This document shows positions 1 through 5,201 of a DNA stretch of 7,259 bases, one piece after another. Source of the stretch: Methylovulum sp. Its GTDB lineage: Bacteria; Pseudomonadota; Gammaproteobacteria; Methylococcales; Methylomonadaceae. The notes under the pieces are model-generated. The model searched no databases and was not told the origin of the DNA. It saw only the letters and a list, made by a program, of their open reading frames with translations. The translations under genes and the position numbers were made by a program. The stretch's first letter is position 1. Each line of letters starts with the position of its first letter. The DNA lies in the NCBI GenBank assembly GCA_004299465.1, contig SCST01000550.1:1-7259 (forward strand), in the 5' to 3' direction.

Positions 1-31
1 CGGCACGATTGCCGCTTTAATGGTTCATTAA
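1..31 (+). CDS. bamB: C-terminal end of an upstream gene, probably bamB (partial)
   Basis: Reading from base 2 gives nine codons, GTIAALMVH, followed by a TAA stop at 29-31. A D/N-GT-x-x-AL ending is typical of the last blade of PQQ-like beta-propellers such as BamB, the outer-membrane assembly lipoprotein. bamB lies directly upstream of der in many gammaproteobacteria, so position supports the call. The stop is three bases before the der ATG, which suggests one transcript and coupled translation. Only nine residues are visible, so identity rests mainly on gene order; any other gene ending in this frame would look the same. Confidence 0.5.
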   Translation, partial: GTIAALMVH

Positions 32-34
32 TAT

Positions 35-1432
35 ATGCTGCCTGTCATTGCCCTGGTCGGGCGCCCTAATGTGGGCAAATCCACCTTATTCAATTACCTG
101 ACCCGCAGTCGCGAGGCGCTGGTCGCCGACTTTCCCGGCTTGACGCGGGACCGGCAATACGGCCGGGTCAAACACGGCATCCGCCCTTGCCTCGTCGTTG
201 ACACGGGCGGTATTGCCGATGATGCCGAAGGCATAGAAAGCATTTCGAGAAAGCAGGTAGAGATAGCGCTGCAAGAGGCCGATGTCGTGATCTTCATGGT
301 CGATGCGCGCGAAGGCCTTAGCGCATCCGATAAAGTCATTGCCGACAATTTAAGAAAACTCGATAAGCCGATAATTCTTGCGACCAACAAGGTCGACGGT
401 ATCGATGCGAACCTGGCGGCGACGGATTTTTACTCACTCGCGTTAGGCGAGCCGGTGCAACTTGCCGCGTCACATGGGCGCGGCGTGCCGGAATTGCTGG
501 AAAGGGTTAACCGCTTATTGCCCGCCGCCGCAGACCTGGTCGATGATGACGGCGAACGTAAGGGCATCGGCATTGCCGTGGTCGGGCGGCCGAATGTCGG
601 CAAATCGACGCTGGTCAACCGCCTGCTGGGCGAAGAGCGCGTCATTGTCTATGACGAGCCTGGAACGACGCGCGACAGCATCTATATTCCTTTTGAACGC
701 AACGGCAAACAGTTCACGCTGATCGATACCGCCGGTATGCGCCGCCGTTCCAGGATAGCCGAGACGATAGAAAAATTCAGCGTCATCAAGTCCCTGCAAG
801 CGATTGAAAAAGCGCATGTCGTGATTTACCTGATCGACGCCAGTGAAGGCATTACCGACCAGGATGCGCATTTGCTCGGCCTGGTCATAGAAGCGGGCCG
901 GGCATTGATTATCGGGCTTAATAAATGGGACGGCCTGAGCATAGAACAAAAGGAAACCGTGAAACGGCAACTGGATGTCAAATTGTCCTTCCTGGAATTC
1001 GCCGAAAAACACCCGATTTCGGCATTGCACGGCAGCGGCGTCGGCAAATTGTTCGATGTCGTGCATACCTTGTACGACAGCGCGATGATTAACATGTCGA
1101 CGCCGGTCTTGACACGCATCCTGCAGGATGCAACCGATGCGCACCACCCGCCGTTGGTCAATAACCGGCGCATAAAGCTCAAATATGCGCATCAGGGCGG
1201 ACGCAACCCACCCGTCGTTATCATTCACGGCGTACAAACCGATGCACTGCCTATATCGTATAAGCGCTATTTAACGAATTATTTCCGTGAGCGCTTAAAA
1301 TTGTCCGGTACGCCGATACGCCTGGAGTTTAAATCGTCGGTTAACCCCTTTCAGGGCAAGAAAAATAAACTGACCGAATGGCAGGTCAAAAAGCGCGAGC
1401 GTTTGATGAAGCGCGTGAAAAATAAAAAATAA
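35..1432 (+). CDS. der: Ribosome-assembly GTPase Der (EngA), two tandem GTPase domains
   Basis: Der is an essential cytoplasmic GTPase that binds the 50S subunit and helps its late maturation. The 465-residue product has the family's unique layout. GTPase domain 1 carries the P-loop GRPNVGKS at residues 9-16, the switch region around FPGLTRDR (33-40), DTGG at 56-59 and NKVD at 118-121. An acidic linker follows (about 168-174). GTPase domain 2 carries GRPNVGKS at 184-191, a DTAGMRRR switch and NKWD at 296-299. The last ~115 residues form the KH-like domain and end in a Lys/Arg-rich tail (KKRERLMKRVKNKK). The start at 35 matches the usual Der N-terminus (M-x-PV-x-ALVGRPNVGKS). No Shine-Dalgarno sequence precedes it, only an AT-rich stretch, so coupling to the gene ending at base 31 is likely. 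Length is slightly below E. coli Der. All key nucleotide-binding motifs are intact. Confidence 0.98.
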   Translation: MLPVIALVGRPNVGKSTLFNYLTRSREALVADFPGLTRDRQYGRVKHGIRPCLVVDTGGIADDAEGIESISRKQVEIALQEADVVIFMVDAREGLSASDKVIADNLRKLDKPIILATNKVDGIDANLAATDFYSLALGEPVQLAASHGRGVPELLERVNRLLPAAADLVDDDGERKGIGIAVVGRPNVGKSTLVNRLLGEERVIVYDEPGTTRDSIYIPFERNGKQFTLIDTAGMRRRSRIAETIEKFSVIKSLQAIEKAHVVIYLIDASEGITDQDAHLLGLVIEAGRALIIGLNKWDGLSIEQKETVKRQLDVKLSFLEFAEKHPISALHGSGVGKLFDVVHTLYDSAMINMSTPVLTRILQDATDAHHPPLVNNRRIKLKYAHQGGRNPPVVIIHGVQTDALPISYKRYLTNYFRERLKLSGTPIRLEFKSSVNPFQGKKNKLTEWQVKKRERLMKRVKNKK

Positions 1433-1440
1433 GACCGTAG

Positions 1441-1486
1441 GGCGTGCCGTGTGCGCCTTGGATGCATAGGTCGCGCACGGCACGCC
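1441..1486. repeat. Hairpin repeat between der and tpx (15-bp stem)
   Basis: GGCGTGCCGTGTGCG (1441-1455) pairs with CGCGCACGGCACGCC (1472-1486): 15 pairs, one of them G-T, around a 16-base loop. The RNA would fold strongly just after the der stop. No T-run follows on either side, so it is not a textbook intrinsic terminator. It looks more like a small interspersed palindromic repeat that may stabilise or attenuate the der transcript. The family assignment is inference. Confidence 0.75.
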
Positions 1487-1537
1487 AGACTTATCTCTGG
1501 ATGCGTATAACCATTTCATAAAATACAGGACTAATCA

Positions 1538-2032
1538 ATGGCGACCATCAGCTTTCAAGGCAATCCACTGCATACCTCTGGCGAATTACCGGCAATAGGC
1601 AGTAAAGCGCCTGATTTTGTCCTGGTCGATAATCAATTGGAAGATGTGACGCTTGCCGCTTATGCCGGCAAAAGAAAGCTCCTGAATATCGTCCCCAGCC
1701 TGGATACCCCGACTTGCGCGGCGTCGACGCGCAAATTCAACCAAAAGGCGGCGCACTTGTCCAATACCGTGGTGTTGGTTATATCCGCCGATTTGCCGTT
1801 TGCACAATGCCGTTTTTGTGAAACCGAAGATTTAACGGACGTCATTTTCTTATCAAGCTTTCGTTCCAGCTTTGCCGACGATTACGGCGTCAAGCTGGCC
1901 GATACGCTGCTGGCAGGATTAACGGCCCGCGCCGTTGTGATTATTGATGAACACGACCAGGTCATCTATACCGAGCTGGTCAGCGAGCTGGCCGATGAGC
2001 CTGATTATGAAAGCGCTTTGGCAGCGTTATAG
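1538..2032 (+). CDS. tpx: Thiol peroxidase Tpx (atypical 2-Cys peroxiredoxin)
   Basis: Tpx reduces hydrogen peroxide and alkyl hydroperoxides using thioredoxin. Bacterial Tpx is found in the cytoplasm or periplasm depending on species; no signal peptide is visible here. The 164-residue product matches E. coli Tpx along its length: ISFQGNP at the start, GSKAPDF, AGKRKLLNIVPSLDTPTC, the ISADLPFAQ block and a C-terminal EPDYESALAAL. The peroxidatic cysteine is Cys60 in the T-x-x-C motif (Thr57 to Cys60), and the resolving cysteine is Cys94 in RFCETE. An extra cysteine, Cys91, sits where E. coli has serine (QCRFC instead of QSRFC). AGGA at 1527-1530 lies seven bases before the ATG and supports the start. 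The gene follows der by 105 bases with the hairpin repeat in between, so it probably has its own promoter, though no clear one was recognised. Confidence 0.97.
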   Translation: MATISFQGNPLHTSGELPAIGSKAPDFVLVDNQLEDVTLAAYAGKRKLLNIVPSLDTPTCAASTRKFNQKAAHLSNTVVLVISADLPFAQCRFCETEDLTDVIFLSSFRSSFADDYGVKLADTLLAGLTARAVVIIDEHDQVIYTELVSELADEPDYESALAAL

Positions 2033-2214
2033 CGGCCATATCGCTATCAAGACATCTCCATACAGACTACTGTTTCCTTACGCTAGCGCCAACCTACAAA
2101 ACACCAAGCAGACGGAATTGAGTTGTCCAACAATTCATTTGTAGTCAGACGATATTTGGCGCTAGAATCAGGCCGGTAGATGGTAGGCCCAAACATTCAA
2201 TCGACTCGGAGACT
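2033..2214. other. Intergenic region between tpx and the RTX gene, with inverted repeats
   Basis: No gene is visible. A 9-bp inverted repeat has arms TAGCGCCAA (2084-2092) and TTGGCGCTA (2156-2164), 63 bases apart. Inside it lies a smaller one, GAATTG (2115-2120) and CAATTC (2131-2136). The last 29 bases before the RTX ATG (from 2186) reappear downstream at 3820. Confidence 0.6.
2139..2168 (+). promoter_or_regulatory. Candidate sigma-70 promoter for the RTX gene
   Basis: TTGTAG (2139-2144) and TAGAAT (2163-2168) are separated by 18 bases, 46 bases before the RTX ATG. The -10 is a good match and the -35 is weak (three of six). The right arm of the 9-bp inverted repeat (2156-2164) overlaps the -10, so a binding site for a regulator is conceivable. 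This is a motif match only. Confidence 0.3.
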
Positions 2215-3771
2215 ATGATGGCACAAGTCAAAGGCGACAGAAAAAATAACACCCTCACGGGTGGAGCGGGTAATGATTTACTCTTTGGTTATCAAGGCAA
2301 TGATATTTTAAAGGGGAATGACGGGAATGACAGGCTTAATGGTGGCTTAGGTATTGATACACTTTCAGGCGGTGCGGGTAACGATACGTATTTCGTTGAT
2401 AACCTAAGCGATACCGTCATAGAAGATTCAGACGGCGGAACCGATACAATCAAAGCATCAGTCAATTGGACATTAAGGGCTAATGTAGAAAATCTTATTT
2501 TAACAGGCACTTCCGCGCTCGATGGCACCGGAAATGAGTTAAGCAATACCATTACCGGTAATGCGGCAGCTAATACGCTTGAAGGTAGGGCAGGCGATGA
2601 CACCTTGACGGGTGGTGACGGTAATGATGTTTTATATGGGGGATCAGGGAATGATAGGCTTGATGGAGGGCAAGGAAGCGATATTCTTTCAGGCGGCTTG
2701 AGTAACGATACGTATGTCATTGATAATGCAGGCGATGTCGTCATAGAATACTCACACTCAGGAACCGATACCGTCAAAGCATCAGTCAGCTTTACATTAG
2801 GGGCTAATATAGAAACGCTCGTTTTAACAGGGACTTCAGCGATTGATGGCAGCGGAAATGGGTTAGCGGATATCATAGGCAATGCAGAGGCCAATACGCT
2901 TGATGGCGGGGTTAGGGGTTCCCGGAGTACGTATATTCGACTGTATGGCAATGACGGTGATGATACATTGCAAAACGGCAATTATCTATCTGGTGGTAAA
3001 GGCAATGATCTATTAAAAATCAGTGTTCTTTTTGGTAGCAGTATAGATGGTGGAATGGGAGCTAAGGATGTACTGGAAATAGACGGTTCAAATCAACATA
3101 TTGATTTTTCAACGGCTCCAATCCGGGGTATAGAAACGATAAAATTCTTGGGCAGTGGCAACATATTTAAACTAAACGCCCAGAGCTTGCTTGATATGGA
3201 TGCTCATGGCAATACGCTGACATTGGAGAATGCGGCTGGCGACAGGCTGTTATTAGAGGACACATGGGTGAATGCGGGTATCAACGGGGGCTATCAAGTG
3301 CTCACCCGGCAAGGTGCCACAGTTAAAATAAACCCGGATACTGCGATAATACCCTCTTATACCGTTTCTGATGCGGCAACAGCAGCGCAAGTCGGCAATT
3401 TTTTTACGTCCGGCAATGAAGCGATTGTTATTGATTTTGGCGGCAGCGCCTACCGGGATACTGAGCTTTCGAACGGCGTAATAGACCTGAGCGGTTTTGG
3501 TTTGGAAGATACACTTGTGATTGCTATACACGACGGATGTATAGGAAACGACGGCTTAGCCACCAGGTATCATAAGGGCAGCGCCAGCAGATCCCGGTAT
3601 ATATCTCAATTTGACGACTCCATCAGTGATTTTACTAAAGCAGACCGAGTGTCATGGAAAACAGCAGCAAATACAGCAAAGCTGGTATCAAGAACCTTAT
3701 TCGGAACAGGAAACATACAATTAGTCGGCCTATCGACGGGCTTGCCTGATAGCCAATTTGTATATATTTAG
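2215..3771 (+). CDS. RTX-type calcium-binding repeat protein
   Basis: This 518-residue protein belongs to the hemolysin-type calcium-binding (RTX) repeat class, whose GGxGxDxLx nonapeptides bind calcium and fold as parallel beta rolls, usually after type I secretion. Nonapeptides cluster at residues 16-57 (GGAGNDLLF, GNDGNDRLN, GGLGIDTLS, GGAGND) and 124-165 (GRAGDDTLT, GGDGNDVLY, GGSGNDRLD, GGQGSDILS). Each cluster is followed by a beta-rich linker (TYFVDNLSDTVIE, TYVIDNAGDVVIE), making two copies of a ~108-residue module. Further GD/GND repeats continue to ~280. Residues ~295-345 (IETIKFLGSGNIFKLNAQSLLDMD) resemble a beta domain often seen in large RTX adhesins. The rest of the C-terminus is unrecognised, with no protease, lipase or toxin motif. 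There is no N-terminal signal peptide, which fits type I export, but no transporter gene is in the window. GGAG (2208-2211) precedes the ATG. An ATG-ATG start leaves a one-codon ambiguity. The substrate or partner is unknown; adhesion or surface-layer roles are guesses. Confidence 0.9.
   Translation: MMAQVKGDRKNNTLTGGAGNDLLFGYQGNDILKGNDGNDRLNGGLGIDTLSGGAGNDTYFVDNLSDTVIEDSDGGTDTIKASVNWTLRANVENLILTGTSALDGTGNELSNTITGNAAANTLEGRAGDDTLTGGDGNDVLYGGSGNDRLDGGQGSDILSGGLSNDTYVIDNAGDVVIEYSHSGTDTVKASVSFTLGANIETLVLTGTSAIDGSGNGLADIIGNAEANTLDGGVRGSRSTYIRLYGNDGDDTLQNGNYLSGGKGNDLLKISVLFGSSIDGGMGAKDVLEIDGSNQHIDFSTAPIRGIETIKFLGSGNIFKLNAQSLLDMDAHGNTLTLENAAGDRLLLEDTWVNAGINGGYQVLTRQGATVKINPDTAIIPSYTVSDAATAAQVGNFFTSGNEAIVIDFGGSAYRDTELSNGVIDLSGFGLEDTLVIAIHDGCIGNDGLATRYHKGSASRSRYISQFDDSISDFTKADRVSWKTAANTAKLVSRTLFGTGNIQLVGLSTGLPDSQFVYI
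2260..2910 (+). repeat. Tandem duplication of a 108-residue RTX module inside the gene
   Basis: Residues ~16-124 and ~125-232 align end to end with a 108-residue (324-base) offset. Examples are GGAGNDTYFVDN against GGLSNDTYVIDN, GTDTIKASVNWTL against GTDTVKASVSFTL, and LILTGTSALDGTGN against LVLTGTSAIDGSGN. Copy 2 lacks one residue near its end. The copies differ at many positions, so the duplication is not recent. Confidence 0.85.
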
Positions 3772-3819
3772 TGCCTGAATGAAAAACTGATGTTGAAAAA
3801 AATCTGCGTAAAAATAGTG

Positions 3820-3881
3820 GGTCCAAACATTCAATTGACTCGGAGACTATGATGGCACAAATCAGAGGCGACAGTAAAAAT
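3820..3881 (+). repeat. Second copy of the RTX gene leader and first 11 codons
   Basis: Bases 3820-3881 match 2186-2247 without gaps at 57 of 62 positions. The match covers 29 leader bases with the ribosome binding site (GACTCGGAGACT), the double ATG and codons 1-11. Similarity ends abruptly on both sides. The offset is 1634 bases, roughly one gene length. Confidence 0.9.
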
Positions 3882-3986
3882 GTAATTACTTGCTCGTTTG
3901 CGCGTTCGCGGTCTATGAAGCTCCAGCTTCGTGTGACAGGAAGCTGGAGCTTCCGGAGCCGGGTTCCCAAGCCGGAGAGACTGTGA
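3849..3986 (+). pseudogene. Truncated RTX paralog (start only), about 45 codons
   Basis: The reading frame opens with MMAQIRGDSKN, against MMAQVKGDRKN in the intact gene upstream, and has the same Shine-Dalgarno sequence at a matching distance. After codon 11 it becomes unrelated, arginine- and serine-rich sequence that runs through a palindromic repeat to a TGA at 3984-3986. No GGxGxD repeats follow. The best reading is a tandem copy or neighbouring paralog whose body was lost by deletion or replacement, leaving the leader. A functional 45-residue peptide cannot be excluded, because the initiation signals look intact, but nothing in the sequence argues for one. Confidence 0.75.
3917..3953. 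repeat. Perfect 14-bp inverted repeat (palindromic element)
   Basis: GAAGCTCCAGCTTC (3917-3930) and GAAGCTGGAGCTTC (3940-3953) are exact reverse complements around a nine-base loop. Each arm is itself nearly palindromic (GAAGCT, two bases, AGCTTC), so it can form one long hairpin or two short ones. Downstream, CCGG blocks at 3953-3956 and 3972-3975 may be part of the same element. There is no T-run, so terminator function is doubtful. It looks like a dispersed intergenic palindrome sitting in the debris of the truncated RTX copy. Confidence 0.8.
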
Positions 3987-4104
3987 AAGTATCTAAAATC
4001 CAGCGAGTCTGTAAAGCGATTTTTAGCCCCATTTTCTAAAAACGCACTGAATGTTGCTTTAGCAAGACACTTTTTATTGAAAAAAGCGTTTACCCCGGTG
4101 TTGT
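3987..4104. other. AT-rich stretch beyond the transposase remnant
   Basis: This lies between the truncated RTX frame and the transposase stop. It should hold the IS end next to the transposase C-terminus, but no matching partner end was found on the far side, so the terminal inverted repeat cannot be assigned. No gene was seen. Confidence 0.4.
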
Positions 4105-4860
4105 TTACGCATATTTAACTGTTTTTACCGAATTACCCGAACGCCGGGCGTAATAATCACTAAGCGCATCCACACCGAGAATGTTCAGCACTCGGGTAAA
4201 TTTGTAACTCAGCACCATCAAGCTAAACTCACCGCGACATTTTTCCAGTCCGCGCATCAAGAAATGGTGCATGCCGGCACGGTGTTTGAGAACGCCAAAA
4301 GGGTGTTCAGCCATAGCCCCGCGTTGTTTCATGTTGTTGGGGTAAGGTTGCATGCGTTGCTGGTGGCGTTCATCCACCGCCTCATGTTCCCAGCGGCTGA
4401 TTTGCCGGGTGGTCGCTTTTTCGGCCAGACACTGTCCGCGTAGCGGGCACTGGCTGCAATCGGTGGTTTTGCTTTGATAGCGGGTGATCCATTTGTTGTT
4501 TTTTTTGTACGGGCTTGCCGCGCACTGTCAAGGGCTTGCCTTGCGGACAGACGTACTGGTCGTGTTCGGCATCGTAGCCGAATTGATCGCGGGTGAAGCG
4601 GCCTTGTTCCGCGATGGCTTTGGATTTATCGGGAATGGCGACGTAAACGGTGAGTTTTTGGTCTTCGCAAGTTTTCAGTTGATTGCCATCATACGACTGC
4701 AGGGATGCAGGAGGTAGGGCAACGCAGGAGCAGTTGCCGAGTAACCGCTGTCGGCAACAGCGCTGAGGTTTTCTGATTGCAACAGCTCTTGGGTTTTTTC
4801 CAACTGAGCGGGACTGGGTATGTACACCATGCGCGCCAACTTAAGGAAAAGTACATCATT
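4105..4860 (-). pseudogene. IS1182-like transposase remnant, C-terminal half, disrupted
   Basis: On the minus strand three segments join into one DDE transposase C-terminus. Segment 1 (4860-4741) reads NDVLFLKLARMVYIP, then LSAVADSGY. Segment 2 (4693-4507) reads YDGNQLKTCEDQKLTVYVA, then FGYDAEHDQYVCPQGKPLTV. Segment 3 (4500-4105) reads NKWITRYQSKTTDCSQCPLR, then AMAEHPFGVLKHRAGMHHF and EKCRGEFSLMVLSYKFTRVL to a TAA stop. The second catalytic Asp (VADSGYY) and the final Glu (AEHPFG) are present, as is the C-x2-C zinc-like knuckle (CSQCPL). The N-terminal half with the first Asp is missing, and recognisable transposase ends at ~4860 beside a repeat. Segments 1 and 2 are split by a 47-base insertion (4694-4740). 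Segments 2 and 3 are split by one extra A in an eight-A run (4499-4506). The element is dead. The family call rests on remembered motif similarity. Confidence 0.88.
4694..4740. repeat. 47-base two-hairpin insertion in the transposase remnant
   Basis: Removing 4694-4740 rejoins the transposase codons exactly (GGT TAC | TAT GAT, giving VADSGYYDGNQ), so these bases are an insertion. It consists of two hairpins: CTGCA-GGGA-TGCAG (4697-4710) and GGCAAC, a nine-base loop, then GTTGCC (4718-4738). No clear target duplication is present, beyond a one-base ambiguity at the edge. The first hairpin shares 14 of 15 bases with the repeat starting at 4864, which suggests a dispersed REP-like family. Confidence 0.8.
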
Positions 4861-4977
4861 CCGGCAGGGATGCCGGAGCCGTTAGACCGCGAAGCGAATC
4901 CAGAAGCCAGGGAGGGTAAGAGTTGCAAGCACATTCATGTGTTCTGGATGTCGGCAATCCCTGCAGACATAACGGCT
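4861..4977. repeat. Patchwork of inverted repeats at the truncated edge of the transposase
   Basis: CCGGCA-GGGA-TGCCGG (4861-4876) is a hairpin with a GGGA loop like the one at 4697. Three inverted pairs follow: GCAGGGAT (4864-4871) with ATCCCTGC (4957-4964), AGCCGTTA (4877-4884) with TAACGGCT (4970-4977), and TCCAGAA (4899-4905) with TTCTGGA (4942-4948). The third pair nests inside either of the others, but the first two cross each other, so they cannot all form one stem. The unit looks like two related palindromic elements in opposite orientation. Confidence 0.65.
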
Positions 4978-5035
4978 TATCCACATCTGTGATAGATTGT
5001 AGACTCTAAGTCGGCGCATATGGGATTGTAACCCT

Positions 5036-5103
5036 GTCCCAAACTTTTTTGGGGTGCCTGAACTTCATGGCAGCGATTAACCAATATGAAACCTTGCAGA
5101 CGG
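5036..5103 (+). repeat. Direct repeat copy 1, upstream of the nuclease-like gene
   Basis: This block aligns without gaps to 5947-6014 at 50 of 68 positions. Shared words include CCTG, ACTTC, TTAA, ACCTTG and GACGG in the same order and spacing. It is outside any recognised gene. Confidence 0.75.
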
Positions 5104-5119
5104 GGCAACATGCTCCGTC
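5099..5119. repeat. 9-bp hairpin after the direct repeat
   Basis: GACGGGGCA (5099-5107) pairs with TGCTCCGTC (5111-5119) around a three-base loop, with one G-T pair. It overlaps the last bases of direct repeat copy 1. No T-run follows. Confidence 0.6.
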
Positions 5120-5201
5120 CGGCTCAGGGCAGGGTTATTTCCCCAATCCCTTTACACGATGTTTGCTAAAATAAAACTTCTTATGTTCAGGAGATGATGT
5201 T

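Larger units (their letters stand above)
4978..5201. other. Intergenic region before the nuclease-like gene
   Basis: No gene was found. It holds the upstream copy of a direct repeat (5036-5103), a hairpin just after it (5099-5119) and the leader of the nuclease-like gene. A possible extended -10 (TGC TAAAAT, 5164-5172) lies 29 bases before the start codon, with no convincing -35. Confidence 0.5.

Noticed and set aside
515..1237. 240-residue open frame on the minus strand
   Set aside because: It lies entirely antisense to der, has no ribosome binding site or recognisable domain, and der is certain.
2292..2981. 229-residue Ser/Pro-rich open frame on the minus strand
   Set aside because: It is the complement of the Gly/Asp-rich RTX repeats; its composition is explained by that coding strand.
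3635..3970. 111-residue minus-strand frame with hydrophobic stretches
   Set aside because: It spans the RTX 3' end, the truncated copy and the palindrome; it has no family resemblance and no clear start signal.
4499..4506. Programmed frameshifting at the eight-A run in the transposase
   Set aside because: The frame needed is +1 rather than the usual -1. The gene is already broken by a 47-base insertion and lacks its N-terminus, so a plain mutation is simpler.
4689..4934. Small minus-strand frame over the transposase remnant
   Set aside because: It is in the wrong frame for the transposase; the correct frame gives recognisable DDE motifs.
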